Positions 26,840 to 35,977 of a DNA stretch of 64,000 nucleotides are shown here, piece by piece. Under the pieces are notes generated by a model that worked only from the letters and a program-made list of their open reading frames with translations, made no database searches and had not been told where the DNA came from. Source of the stretch: Cognaticolwellia mytili (GTDB taxonomy: Bacteria; Pseudomonadota; Gammaproteobacteria; Enterobacterales; Alteromonadaceae); the NCBI RefSeq assembly GCF_002104475.1, contig NZ_NBOF01000004.1, positions 62,001 through 126,000 of the forward strand, in the 5' to 3' direction. Every line of letters begins with the position of its first letter. The stretch's first letter is position 1. Made by a program: the position numbers and the translations under genes.

Positions 26840-27868
26840 ATGAGTAAAAATTATTATTTATCAACATTATTACTTGTCAACATTGTACTTGTTTACTTTA
26901 TGAGTATTAACCAAGGTTATGCGCAATCATCAACACACGAAACGGTGCTATCCTTCTTTGAGCCTCTGCCACGTACCATGCTAGGTGCTGAAAAAGATAG
27001 CTTAGCGTTGATTAACTTAGGCAAAAAATTGTATTTTGAAACAGCGTTATCAGTAAACCATACTCAATCATGTAATAGCTGCCATAACATCATTAATGGT
27101 GCCTCAGGCGTCGATCATTTAAAAGTATCAGTAGGCGCCTTAGGAAACTTAGGTGAGCGAAACGCGCCTACTACATGGAACGCGGGTTTCCATGTTGTGC
27201 AGTTTTGGGACGGGCGAGCCAAAACATTAGCACAACAAGCAAAATTCCCTATTTTCAATGTAAAAGAAATGGCAATGAGCTCTGAAAGTCAGGTCGTTAA
27301 ACGCCTTAACCGGAAAGGGTATTTAACTAGTTTTAAAAATGCTTTTCCAAATCAAAAACCGCCAATAAGCATAGAAAACATTTCACAAGCACTGGCTGCA
27401 TTTCAGAGAACATTAATCTCAAAAGACCGATTTGATGATTACTTAGCAGGTAATAAAAATGCGATAAATGAAAGTGAAAAAGCAGGCTTATTGGTATTTA
27501 TAGATAAAGGCTGTGTCGCTTGTCACAATGGCTCAGTACTGGGTGGTCAGCTCTTTATGAAAATGGGCTTAGTGCATCCGTATCCAAATAAAGTCGATAA
27601 AGGTAAAGCGCAAGTAACAGGAAACCCTGCCGATAATTATTTTTTTAAAGTTCCTTCACTACGAAACATATTAAATACCGCACCTTATTTTCATGACGGT
27701 GCAGCGGCAACCATAGAGCAAGCCATTATAGATACGGGTTGGCATCAACTAGGTATTAAACTGAATGAACAAGAGGTTAAAGCTATTAAAGTGTTTTTTA
27801 ATAGCCTTAATAATCAAGCGAAAGTAATTGAGCCGAGTGAAGAAACTGATCTTTCTGAGTTAAATTAA
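26840..27868 (+). CDS. Di-heme cytochrome c peroxidase (CcpA/MauG superfamily)
   Basis: A 342-residue periplasmic peroxidase with N-terminal signal or anchor (1-29). There are two heme c sites: CNSCH at 78-82 (high-potential or peroxidatic domain by order) and CVACH at 225-229. The conserved FWDGRA at 122-127 and NVKEMA blocks are typical of bacterial cytochrome c peroxidases. The enzyme reduces H2O2 to water with electrons from soluble cytochrome c or azurin. It follows the YceI-like gene by 151 bp and probably belongs to the same peroxide response. Confidence 0.9.
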   Translation: MSKNYYLSTLLLVNIVLVYFMSINQGYAQSSTHETVLSFFEPLPRTMLGAEKDSLALINLGKKLYFETALSVNHTQSCNSCHNIINGASGVDHLKVSVGALGNLGERNAPTTWNAGFHVVQFWDGRAKTLAQQAKFPIFNVKEMAMSSESQVVKRLNRKGYLTSFKNAFPNQKPPISIENISQALAAFQRTLISKDRFDDYLAGNKNAINESEKAGLLVFIDKGCVACHNGSVLGGQLFMKMGLVHPYPNKVDKGKAQVTGNPADNYFFKVPSLRNILNTAPYFHDGAAATIEQAIIDTGWHQLGIKLNEQEVKAIKVFFNSLNNQAKVIEPSEETDLSELN

Positions 27869-28284
27869 CTTGTTATTAATTAATACAGGTAAACCCTTGA
27901 ATCTGCGGAGAAGACTGACATTTCATGTGCCGGTTAAATAATGTCTTCAGCTCTGAAATCTACATGTGGTCAGTACAAAATAATGCATCAAGCTTATTCA
28001 ATTACACCTATATCAGCTAGCTGTAATAAAGCGAGTATTTGCAGCTTAGAACTGATGATACAGTTATTGATAATTGATTGATTAGAAGATAGTGTTCTGT
28101 TTTTTTATGATGTGTTTTATTCTTTTTAAATCAAATTGTTATGTGTAATTTTTAATGGTAAAGGGTATGGGGCTGGTCTGCTTCGTGTGTATGGGCTAGT
28201 ATAATTTAAAAAATTGATTAAACTGTGTTTTATGTTCAATAATAACTATCAACAGTACATTTTACAGTGCTATTATGGATAACT
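27869..28284. other. Intergenic region upstream of oxyR
   Basis: 416 bases without a gene. A TATAAT hexamer at 28200-28205, about 80 bases before the oxyR ATG, is the best -10 candidate. Its -35 is weak, as expected for a regulated promoter. Several ATAG/CTAT half-site-like words occur but do not form a convincing OxyR tetrad by eye. Confidence 0.35.
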
Positions 28285-29187
28285 ATGATCTCATTAAAAC
28301 AACTACATTACGCCTTAGCCGTTGAAAAAACGCTGCATTTTAAAAAGGCTGCCGATGCCTGCAATGTATCACAATCAGCGTTAAGTACGGCAATTATCGA
28401 ATTAGAAAGGCAGTTAGGCACGACCATTTTTGAACGTAATAACAAGCAAGTGCTTATCACCAGTAATGGTCAGCTAATACTTAATAAAGCAAAAATGGTT
28501 AAATTAGAATTAGACGGGCTGATGCAAATATCTCAGTCAAATAAATCAGCGTTTATTAACCCAATGACTATCGGCATTATTCCAACCATAGGTCCGTACC
28601 TTTTACCGAAAGTGCTACCTGAAGTTAGGCGACAGCATCCCGATTTTAAATTAAAAATTATTGAAGAACAGTCACACATTTTAGTTGATATGGTTAGAAA
28701 TGGTGACATTGATGCGGCGATTTTAGCCTTACCGTTCCCTATTGAAGGCCTAATGAGTTTTGATTTTTGGCAAGAAGATTTTTATTGGGTTAGCCATAAA
28801 GATGAGTGTCCAAGTCAACTGCAAGAAATCACCAGTGAAGAGCTAGAGCTTGATAAATTAATGTTATTAAAAGATGGTCATTGCCTTAAAGATCACGCGT
28901 TAGCTGCTTGTAGCCTAAAAAACGACAAGCAAGACACTGATTTTGATTCAGCCAGTTTGCATACCTTAATTCAAATGGTGGCAGGGAAGTTAGGCACAAC
29001 ACTTGTACCGCAGATGGCGTTAGATCAACTGATTCATAATGAATCTGAAATTAGGGCTATTCACTTAAATGAACCTGGGCCGCATCGTACGATAGCTTTG
29101 ATTATTCGTCCTAATTACGTCAGAACTAATGAATTAACGCTCTTACGCGATATATTCAGTGAACAATTAGCGATTAAGTGCTGTTAG
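28285..29187 (+). CDS. oxyR: Peroxide-sensing LysR-type regulator OxyR
   Basis: A 300-residue LysR-type regulator: HTH at about 5-60 and a type-2 periplasmic-binding-like sensor domain after about 90. The decisive feature is the redox loop LMLLKDGHCLKDHALAAC with Cys200 and Cys209, matching the E. coli OxyR pair Cys199/Cys208 that forms a disulfide on H2O2 exposure. The start at 28285 matches the OxyR N-terminus. The frame opens with GTG at 28267, which is less likely. The location after katG, yceI-like and ccp genes on the same strand supports control of this block, though regulation itself is inferred. Confidence 0.92.
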   Translation: MISLKQLHYALAVEKTLHFKKAADACNVSQSALSTAIIELERQLGTTIFERNNKQVLITSNGQLILNKAKMVKLELDGLMQISQSNKSAFINPMTIGIIPTIGPYLLPKVLPEVRRQHPDFKLKIIEEQSHILVDMVRNGDIDAAILALPFPIEGLMSFDFWQEDFYWVSHKDECPSQLQEITSEELELDKLMLLKDGHCLKDHALAACSLKNDKQDTDFDSASLHTLIQMVAGKLGTTLVPQMALDQLIHNESEIRAIHLNEPGPHRTIALIIRPNYVRTNELTLLRDIFSEQLAIKCC

Positions 29188-29323
29188 TGGCGGATATTTA
29201 GCTACCTACTTAAACTCATTAGATGCATCTGTTTTTTAGAATGACTTTATTGATTTTATTAAATTTACTGAATTAGATGAGTAAGCCATTATAGATTTAC
29301 TGTTAATCAAAGAGGTCAAAATT

Positions 29324-29476
29324 ATGAACCACATCATTGAAAGCATTAAAGCGGTATTACATTTAAATAATGAAAAAAATAGCCATTCAAATAACAGCCA
29401 TCAGCAATTGGTTGAATGTAACTATGAGAATAACTATTACGGCGACCAACAATGTCAATTGAAGAAAACAAAGTAA
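29324..29476 (+). CDS. Small hypothetical protein (50 residues)
   Basis: An open frame ATG to TAA of 50 codons with a good ribosome site (AAAGAGGTC, 8-10 bases upstream). The product begins MNHIIESIKAVLHLNNEKN, then a Ser/Asn/His-rich stretch and a tail with Cys32, Cys44 and ENNYYGDQQC. It has no signal peptide or membrane segment. It lies 136 bp after oxyR and 81 bp before the AraC/HDOD gene on the same strand. The ribosome site and sensible codon use argue for a real gene. I do not recognise a family. Confidence 0.55.
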   Translation: MNHIIESIKAVLHLNNEKNSHSNNSHQQLVECNYENNYYGDQQCQLKKTK

Positions 29477-29557
29477 TAAAGGCTTAATTTATAGCTGTTT
29501 ATATGGTGTTAACGTGCTTTAATACTCGTTATATTCTTCTAAAAATAAATTTTAAAA

Positions 29558-30715
29558 ATGGCGACTCTTCAGTATTCTTTACCACTAACAGAAGCTGTCA
29601 ATACGCAGCTTTCTCAAAGTGACGTACCTGCATCATTAACTGTTGAACAATGTGCAAAAGCACTTGCCATGAGTATGACGTCTTTTCGACGAAAACTGGC
29701 ACAAGAGGAAACTAGCTATAAGCTTATTCAAAACAAGTTTTTAAATGAACTAAGCGTAGAAGCCTTATTGGAAAATCAGGCTAATATTGATGAGTTATCT
29801 TTTAAGCTAGGCTATTCGGAAAGAGCAACTTTTGAACGTGCATTTCGTCAACGGTTCGGTACTACACCCTCAAAATTTAGAGAGTTGTCGCTTGTTAATA
29901 GCGCACAAAGTAGTTTTTTAAAGCTAACTGAAATTGCACAAAATATTCCGCCGATGTCTGATAGTTGTCAACAGCTACTTGAAGAAAAAGACAAGGGCAA
30001 CTTGGATTTACAAAGAGTTACTGAAATTGTTGGAAAAGATGCTATTTTTTCTGGTCGATTAATGGGGCAAGCGAGTAAAGCAATATACGGGAAAACGCCT
30101 AAAAACTTACAAGAGGCGATAAGCCGTAATTTAGGCGTTGGCACTGTGGTTAATTTTGCCATTATTTACGCCATGAAAGATGCCTTGCAAGATCATGTCG
30201 GTCAAAAAATTATTGAGCAATACAGCCAAGCTTTTCTATTAGCACCGAAACTCTTTCAGCGTTTACGTAAATTGCTAAAAAGGCCTGTTGACTTTGATAT
30301 AGCGTTGACTGAACAAATATTAGTTTTTTCATTACTTGGTATATTCTTGCTTAGCCATAAAGAGACTTACAAACATGAGCTTATGTTACATTCTTTGATT
30401 GGCATTGATGATTTACGCTTGTTAAATCATCACATTAAAGAGTCGATGGGGATCAGTATTTTTTCTGCTTCATCATTAATGCTATCGCTATGGCATATAG
30501 ACGCCAATTTGGTTAAACAGTTAAATCATTTAGAAAAAGTGAGTCAGTTGCAAATTAAGAGTAATGAGCAAAGTGAATTGATTTTGTTTATGTTGTCTTG
30601 TTTATATATTGCCGCGACAGATCATGATGATTATAGTGCTTTGGAGCAAAAAGCAGAGTTACTAAATATTAATAGTTTTAGCGAGTTACAAGAGCTGTTA
30701 GTAACGGTATCGTGA
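29558..30715 (+). CDS. AraC-type HTH fused to an HDOD domain
   Basis: A 385-residue protein. Residues about 20-112 form a complete AraC-type double helix-turn-helix: LTVEQCAKALAMSMTSFRRKL as first HTH and IDELSFKLGYSERATFERAFRQ as second, ending FGTTPSKFR. Residues about 115-310 match an HDOD domain (IPPMSDSCQQLLEEKDKG, VGKDAIFSGRLMGQASK, AISRNLGVGTVVNFAI). HDOD domains resemble HD phosphohydrolases without the metal ligands and occur in signalling proteins. AraC domains usually sit at the C-terminus, so the order here is reversed. No strong ribosome site is visible before the ATG. The target genes are unknown. Confidence 0.83.
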   Translation: MATLQYSLPLTEAVNTQLSQSDVPASLTVEQCAKALAMSMTSFRRKLAQEETSYKLIQNKFLNELSVEALLENQANIDELSFKLGYSERATFERAFRQRFGTTPSKFRELSLVNSAQSSFLKLTEIAQNIPPMSDSCQQLLEEKDKGNLDLQRVTEIVGKDAIFSGRLMGQASKAIYGKTPKNLQEAISRNLGVGTVVNFAIIYAMKDALQDHVGQKIIEQYSQAFLLAPKLFQRLRKLLKRPVDFDIALTEQILVFSLLGIFLLSHKETYKHELMLHSLIGIDDLRLLNHHIKESMGISIFSASSLMLSLWHIDANLVKQLNHLEKVSQLQIKSNEQSELILFMLSCLYIAATDHDDYSALEQKAELLNINSFSELQELLVTVS

Positions 30716-30747
30716 GATACATTTTTCGTTGAGCTAATTGATATGAA

Positions 30748-30796
30748 CTTTCTCGGCGGCCAAGCAAACTTGGGGGCTGGCTATTAACCGAGAAAG
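30748..30796. terminator. Branched hairpin between convergent genes
   Basis: An outer 9-bp stem (CTTTCTCGG with CCGAGAAAG) encloses an inner 5-bp stem (CCAAG with CTTGG, loop CAAA). It lies between the convergent AraC/HDOD gene and a PEP-CTERM gene, where a bidirectional terminator is expected. There is no long T tract on either strand. Confidence 0.5.
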
Positions 30797-30811
30797 ACAT
30801 ACAGAAATTTT

Positions 30812-31546
30812 TTAGTGCATCCACTTACGTTTACGTGCAACGATGAAGCTTACTCCGATAGCAAACAATATAAGCATCGAAGGCTCTGGTACTGATATTG
30901 CTGGTCGTAATGATTGCTGCTGCGTTAACGACACGTTATCAAGTAAACCGCCTAAGGTATTTTGTTTACCGAAAGCGCCAAAGCTTAATGCCATTGATTC
31001 TGCTTTGGCAGTAAACATAACAGACTGCAGCGACCAATCTGGTGCTAGCCTCTTAGTACTTTCAGTGCTGAAGTCAACTGACATATTAATATCAAAATCA
31101 ACAGCAGCGTCATACCAAAAAACATTAATACCATTATCATTCACCGCATTGGTACGAGCTTTATAGTAAAACTCTAATAAATAATTAGAGCCAATCGTTA
31201 ATGAATCAAGCGTTTGTGTCATTACTGAATTTGATGAGCCATATTGATGTGAGTCTAATTCAACGTGCTGTGAGCCGTTTTGTGAACGAGTAACCACATT
31301 CTTTTGCAGTTCAATACCATTGCCATAACTAGTTACCCAACCTGGCAAGGTGTTAAAAACATCCCAAGCACGGTTTTTATTTTGGAAGGCTTGTAAATTG
31401 GTATTGGAAACTATGCCAACTGATTGTGAATTGTCAGCAAAGTCTAGTTGTTCAAAGCTGCCATTGGTAATTAATGAGGCATTAGCGAATGTGCTTAATG
31501 CCATTAAAGATACCGAAAATCCGATTTTATTGATAAGTTTAAACAT
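30812..31546 (-). CDS. PEP-CTERM sorting-domain protein
   Basis: A 244-residue exported protein with signal peptide 1-23 (MALSTFANA), a beta-sandwich domain of the kind often found in PEP-CTERM proteins (ITNGSFEQ, LPGWVTSYGNGIELQ, HVELDSHQYG, LEFYYKAR, GGLLDNVSL) and the sorting tail VPEPS at 219-223, a hydrophobic helix and basic end ARKRKWMH. The NGSFE...LPGW pattern resembles DUF642-like carbohydrate-associated sandwiches. It should be exported, processed by an exosortase and placed on the envelope or in the matrix. The ligand is unknown. Confidence 0.85.
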   Translation of the reverse strand: MFKLINKIGFSVSLMALSTFANASLITNGSFEQLDFADNSQSVGIVSNTNLQAFQNKNRAWDVFNTLPGWVTSYGNGIELQKNVVTRSQNGSQHVELDSHQYGSSNSVMTQTLDSLTIGSNYLLEFYYKARTNAVNDNGINVFWYDAAVDFDINMSVDFSTESTKRLAPDWSLQSVMFTAKAESMALSFGAFGKQNTLGGLLDNVSLTQQQSLRPAISVPEPSMLILFAIGVSFIVARKRKWMH

Positions 31547-31711
31547 GTATTAACCACCGATATAAGTTCCACTATATGTTGATTAGTATGAAGAAGATTG
31601 ATGATTGAGAGTATGGCTAAACTGTCCAATTTAATAAATTGGACAGTTCGAAATGGATTCAGGTTGTTCAGAGGTTAGTTGCTAATGCTGACAAGAAATT
31701 AGTTGGCGCTG

Positions 31712-33100
31712 TCAGTTGTTAACTTGTGGCACAGTTGTTGGCACGAATTCTTTTGGTAAACGTTTTTTAAATTCTCGTCGCAACAAATAAAAACTTAGTG
31801 ATGCTTGCAAGCAAACGGTTGCTACTGAAATAGTCCAAAGTTGTTCAATTTCAAAGTTATTTTGTTGTGACAACCAAAGCGCTGGAAAAATAAAAGTGAA
31901 TAGTCGAGTTGCTGTGCTTAATAAAGCTGGCCATGTGTTACCAAGTGATTGAAACATGCCGGAGCAAGTGAAAACTAAACCAGAGGGTACAAAGTTCCAA
32001 CATATAATTTGTAAAAACGTAACACTGATAACAATGACGTGTTTATCACTAGAGAAACCTTGTAATAAAAACTCTGCTTGCCAAAGACATATTATTGTTA
32101 GCAAGGCCATTAACGAGCAAGTCATAATAGCCGACCAGGTAAAGGTTTCTCTGACTCTATGAAAGTTCTTGGCACCAAAATTTTGCCCGGCAATAGCTGG
32201 TGCTGCAAAAGCAATGGCCATTGCAGGTAAAAACAGTGATTGCATCACCCTTGAGCCTAAACCAAATGCCGCTTGAGCGTCGGCGCCAAAGCGTTGAATT
32301 AACCAATAAATTGTTGCCATATAAATGAACATTAAAAAGAATTCGCCGCCGGCTGGCATGCCAATGGCCAATAACTTTTTTAAGCATTGTGTATCGACTC
32401 GCCATAATGAAAAGTTTACACCGACATATTTTTCTGCCGTTTTAAAGTAGTAAACCAACATCAATACCGCCGCAACAACGGAAAGAGAACTGGCTAATCC
32501 TGCGCCAGCAATACCCATAGCATAACCTGTACCCCAGCCCTCAATTAACATCGGTGATAAGATTATATTGACCAAAATAGACAGCATTTGGATCACCATA
32601 GTCGGTTTGACTATGCCAGTGCCGCGTAAGGCCGCACTGATGGATACCATGAGAAACTGCAGTGCCATACAGGGAATAAACCAGTATAAATAGCTTAAGC
32701 CCATAGCAACTGTGCCGGGGTCTTGAGATACAATATTGAGGTAACTTTCTGCGCCAAAGTAGCCAATAATACAAACTAAGACACCGATAAAACTTGAGAG
32801 CATCATCGATTGATTAAAAATGTTATTGGCATTCTCTTGTTCTTTCGCGCCAACAGCATGAGAAATAAGGGTGGCAGTACCAACATTAATAATTTGGGTT
32901 AAGGCAAAAATTAAGAACATAGCATTACCGGCCAAGCTCAAGCCTGCCAACGCGGTTGAACCTAATTTCCCAACAAAATAAAGATCAACAAGAAAATACA
33001 GAGTTTGAACAAACATGCCTATCATCATGGGCATTGCCATGGTAATTAAGTGCTTTGGAATTGAGCCTTGCGTAAGATCCTTCATACTTTTGAAATCCAT
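31712..33100 (-). CDS. MATE family multidrug/cation antiporter
   Basis: A 462-residue inner-membrane protein with about 12 hydrophobic segments in two similar halves. The N-terminal GSIPKHLITMAMPMMIGMF and the mid-protein LLAIGMPAGGEFFLMF repeat the MATE pattern, and PAIAGQNFGAKN is a family block. Such proteins export drugs or metabolites in exchange for Na+ or H+. It stands alone, with divergent and convergent neighbours. The substrate is unknown. Confidence 0.9.
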   Translation of the reverse strand: MDFKSMKDLTQGSIPKHLITMAMPMMIGMFVQTLYFLVDLYFVGKLGSTALAGLSLAGNAMFLIFALTQIINVGTATLISHAVGAKEQENANNIFNQSMMLSSFIGVLVCIIGYFGAESYLNIVSQDPGTVAMGLSYLYWFIPCMALQFLMVSISAALRGTGIVKPTMVIQMLSILVNIILSPMLIEGWGTGYAMGIAGAGLASSLSVVAAVLMLVYYFKTAEKYVGVNFSLWRVDTQCLKKLLAIGMPAGGEFFLMFIYMATIYWLIQRFGADAQAAFGLGSRVMQSLFLPAMAIAFAAPAIAGQNFGAKNFHRVRETFTWSAIMTCSLMALLTIICLWQAEFLLQGFSSDKHVIVISVTFLQIICWNFVPSGLVFTCSGMFQSLGNTWPALLSTATRLFTFIFPALWLSQQNNFEIEQLWTISVATVCLQASLSFYLLRREFKKRLPKEFVPTTVPQVNN

Positions 33101-33384
33101 TAAACAGTGGGAATTAAAAACTAAATATCGTTTGGTTTTGAAACTAACAACGAAATAGTGATGTTTTTGGTCGATAAGTCTATCGCATTTCTTGTCATTA
33201 AACTTGATTAATCAACTTGCTATCATTGCCAATACTCTCACTTCGAAATGACGACATGTTAATTGTAAGATTTTGTTCAGGGCTTGTAAGTTCCACTTAC
33301 ATTAATATCACACTTTATAAATATTAATAATTTGTTAACGATCTACAATAGCCTCAATTGATTTACTTACTCGCAGGAAAAAAA

Positions 33385-33747
33385 ATGAAAACTTTAATCG
33401 CTATGGTATTTGTAACAACTTTAGCCGCATGTTCTTCTGTCGCCGTACAACCCCAAGCAAATGGTGTGCGCTTAACGCATAATGAACCAGGTAACGAATG
33501 TACTTTTTTAGGTGATGTTACGGGCAGTCAAGGTGACTTCTTTACCGGCGCATTTACTTCGAATGCTGATTTAGAAACAGGTGCTCGTAACGACATCAAA
33601 AATAAAGCGAAAAGCCTTGGTGGTGATACTGTGTATATTTTAACGCAAAGAGCGGGACAAACAGGTAGTTATAACGATGATTTTGGCGGCGGTAGTCAAC
33701 AAACTAATGTAACCTTATCTGGCAATGTTTATAAGTGTAGTAACTAA
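33385..33747 (+). CDS. DUF4156 small lipoprotein
   Basis: A 120-residue lipoprotein. The signal peptide ends in the lipobox LAAC with Cys16 as the lipidated residue. The body shows the DUF4156 pattern: VRLTHNEPGNECTFLGDV, ARNDIKNKAKSLGGDTVYI and the final VYKC. The start at 33385 follows AGGAAAAAAA. A frame extension to 33358 is unlikely. Such proteins are common in the envelope of gammaproteobacteria and their function is unknown. A terminator hairpin follows. Confidence 0.85.
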   Translation: MKTLIAMVFVTTLAACSSVAVQPQANGVRLTHNEPGNECTFLGDVTGSQGDFFTGAFTSNADLETGARNDIKNKAKSLGGDTVYILTQRAGQTGSYNDDFGGGSQQTNVTLSGNVYKCSN

Positions 33748-33816
33748 TAAATAAACAGTGCAAGGTAAAGTATTTACGATTTTTTAAGCTGAAGCTTATT
33801 CTATCCAAACAACTTA

Positions 33817-33850
33817 AATAATGGCAGGATAGTTATATTCTGCCATTATT
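33817..33850. terminator. Terminator after the DUF4156 lipoprotein gene
   Basis: An 11-bp perfect stem (AATAATGGCAG with CTGCCATTATT) with a 12-base loop, followed by GTATTTTG. It lies between convergent genes and could act in both directions. Confidence 0.6.
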
Positions 33851-33948
33851 GTATTTTGTGCTAGCTTTATCAACCTGTGTTATTTGTGTGGTTGAAAAGT
33901 ACGCGTAACGTGCTATTTCTTATTAGTCTAGGGCATAAAACCTTGATG

Positions 33949-35043
33949 TTACGTGTTAGCAACAATTTTGCTTAACTGTTCACGTTGCTGAGAAAGTAAT
34001 TCAAATAATTGCATTTGATTTTTTGCCCGCTCCAAATTGTGCTCTTGATGCTTTATATGAAAATAATTGTCGCCGTCAAGATAGTCAGTTAAAAACCGAA
34101 CCGCCATCATAAAAGGTATCAATAGGGCGCCAACGATTAAACTGTCTTTTTCTATTTTACTTATCTGTTTATCCAGTGTCGAAATATAGCCTTTGGCGAG
34201 CGCATTAAATATGTCGAGTCTTACCGTCATTTGTACGAGTGTGGTGCCATCTTCGGGTAAATTCGAGCAACATGTTCGTACCATATCGCCAAAATCATGC
34301 ATTAAAAACCCAGGCATACAGGTGTCAAGATCAATTACTGCAATGGCTTTATGAGTGTTCGAACTAAACAATAGGTTATTAATTTTGGTATCGTTATGAG
34401 TAACTTTTACAGGTAGAACTTTTATTAAATCAGCCACTTCTTTTATAAATTCTTGCTGTTCAAAGCAATAATTAATTAATGCTTGGCAATGTGGTTTTCG
34501 TTTTACTTTATCAATGTTAATAGCCTCAGTGAGTTGCTGTAATCTGTGTGCTAAATGATGAAAGTCTGGAATTATTTCGGATAATTGCTCAGCGGGAAAG
34601 TCACTTAATGCCGCGTTAAATTCAGCAAATGCATTGGCGACACTTTCCGCTTGCTCTGGTGTTTCTACAACTTCTACAGAATAGCTACAGGGAATAAACT
34701 CTATCGCTCGCCAATAACCGCTGTCCAACTGTAGTAGCGTATCATTTTTCTTATTTGTCAGTTGGCTGATAGTGGCTAAAGGGTAATAACCTTGTTGCTT
34801 TTTCAATAGCAAATGTTGATTGATAAGATCGGCATTACGAGTAACCAACCAAGGTTGTTGGAATACATGATCATTAATGCGCTGTAATACAAACGATTTT
34901 TCTTTCGACTTGATCAAATAAGTATGATTGATTAAGCCATTGCCCAAAAGGGAAGTTGAACGTTCAGTTGAGGAATTTGGGTAGTATTCTAGTACTGTTT
35001 CTAATGTTAATTGAAGCTCGTTTTCTATTGTTTTTTTATTCAT
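33949..35043 (-). CDS. NahK-like N-acetylhexosamine 1-kinase (APH-fold phosphotransferase)
   Basis: A 364-residue kinase of the aminoglycoside-phosphotransferase fold. Its motifs match Bifidobacterium NahK, which phosphorylates GlcNAc and GalNAc at C1: VTHNDTKINNLLF at 214-226 (catalytic Asp218), AVIDLDTCMPGFLMHDFGD at 235-253 (metal-binding Asp238/Asp240) and VRFLTDYLDGDNYF followed by EHNLERAKNQM near the C-terminus. The length agrees with NahK (359). It is the last gene of a three-gene operon, 11 bp after a sugar nucleotidyltransferase and downstream of a GH109 enzyme, which supports a HexNAc substrate. Other anomeric sugar kinases of this fold cannot be excluded. Confidence 0.8.
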   Translation of the reverse strand: MNKKTIENELQLTLETVLEYYPNSSTERSTSLLGNGLINHTYLIKSKEKSFVLQRINDHVFQQPWLVTRNADLINQHLLLKKQQGYYPLATISQLTNKKNDTLLQLDSGYWRAIEFIPCSYSVEVVETPEQAESVANAFAEFNAALSDFPAEQLSEIIPDFHHLAHRLQQLTEAINIDKVKRKPHCQALINYCFEQQEFIKEVADLIKVLPVKVTHNDTKINNLLFSSNTHKAIAVIDLDTCMPGFLMHDFGDMVRTCCSNLPEDGTTLVQMTVRLDIFNALAKGYISTLDKQISKIEKDSLIVGALLIPFMMAVRFLTDYLDGDNYFHIKHQEHNLERAKNQMQLFELLSQQREQLSKIVANT

Positions 35044-35054
35044 ACATCTACGCT

Positions 35055-35957
35055 TTAAAATGACTTAGGAGGCGAGAAAATTTGGTTGATTTTGCTATCG
35101 ACAAATACAGAGTCTGCTGAATAAGTGACGCCAAACCAATCATCTTCAGAAATTAATACATCGACATTAGCTCGTTGTTGCTCTAATTGGCTCATGATAA
35201 CCGTAGGCAAGTAACATTCTGTTTTATCATCTGCCTTGAGGGTAAATTGATTGATAAGCTCTTGCTCTATAGCGGAAAATATTTTCGGGTTAAATGCCCA
35301 AAAATTCATTGATACCAAAGTATTATTAGTAATTGATACTCTTTGTTGTGTGATTGATGTTTTGCCTGAAATTACGGTGTTTTTATCTTTTTTTGAGCGT
35401 TGAATATTTTCTACTTCAGTGACCTTTTTAAGCTGCATTTTATCATTATGCTCACATAAACCACGGTTAACGCCACCATGATCAGAGAGTGTATTTTGCA
35501 CTAGGTAGGCAACCATCGTATAGCTATCGTTTTTAGAACTCGCAACCTGTTGTTTGAGTATGTTAAAAGCTTGTCGGCCATAATAGTCATCAGCATTTAT
35601 AACAGCAAAATTATCACTAATAACATCTTTGGCGCACCAAAGCGCATGCGCGGTTCCTAAAGGTTTAGTTCTTGTCGGCGAAATATGACAATTTTCAGGT
35701 AAAGCATCGAGTGATTGAATGATAATGTTGGTGCTTAAGTTTCTAGGTAAGCGTGAAATAACCTCTTGCTTTAATTGTTTTTTTTGAGAATTTTGAGTGA
35801 TAAATATTACGTGGTTAAACCCTGCATCCATGGCGTGATGGATATTATATTCCATCAAGGTTAATTGCATTTTCCCAAAACAAGCGAACTGCTTTGCACC
35901 ACCAAAACGGGAACCATTTCCAGCGGCAAGTATCACTAAGGTATTTAATTGAGTCAT
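35055..35957 (-). CDS. Sugar-phosphate nucleotidyltransferase
   Basis: A 300-residue GT-A-fold nucleotidyltransferase. The N-terminal signature LAAGNGSRFGGAKQ at 10-23 binds the NTP phosphates, and FAVINADDYYG near 132 is the metal/sugar motif (typical D-A-D). It lacks the left-handed beta-helix of GlmU, so it should only transfer the nucleotide. It lies 20 bp after the GH109 gene and 11 bp before an NahK-like kinase. From this context it probably converts a HexNAc-1-phosphate to a nucleotide sugar, in the way that a uridylyltransferase follows NahK in the lacto-N-biose pathway. The base and sugar used are inferred. Confidence 0.78.
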   Translation of the reverse strand: MTQLNTLVILAAGNGSRFGGAKQFACFGKMQLTLMEYNIHHAMDAGFNHVIFITQNSQKKQLKQEVISRLPRNLSTNIIIQSLDALPENCHISPTRTKPLGTAHALWCAKDVISDNFAVINADDYYGRQAFNILKQQVASSKNDSYTMVAYLVQNTLSDHGGVNRGLCEHNDKMQLKKVTEVENIQRSKKDKNTVISGKTSITQQRVSITNNTLVSMNFWAFNPKIFSAIEQELINQFTLKADDKTECYLPTVIMSQLEQQRANVDVLISEDDWFGVTYSADSVFVDSKINQIFSPPKSF

Positions 35958-35977
35958 TTAAAATACACTTCCGGTGG

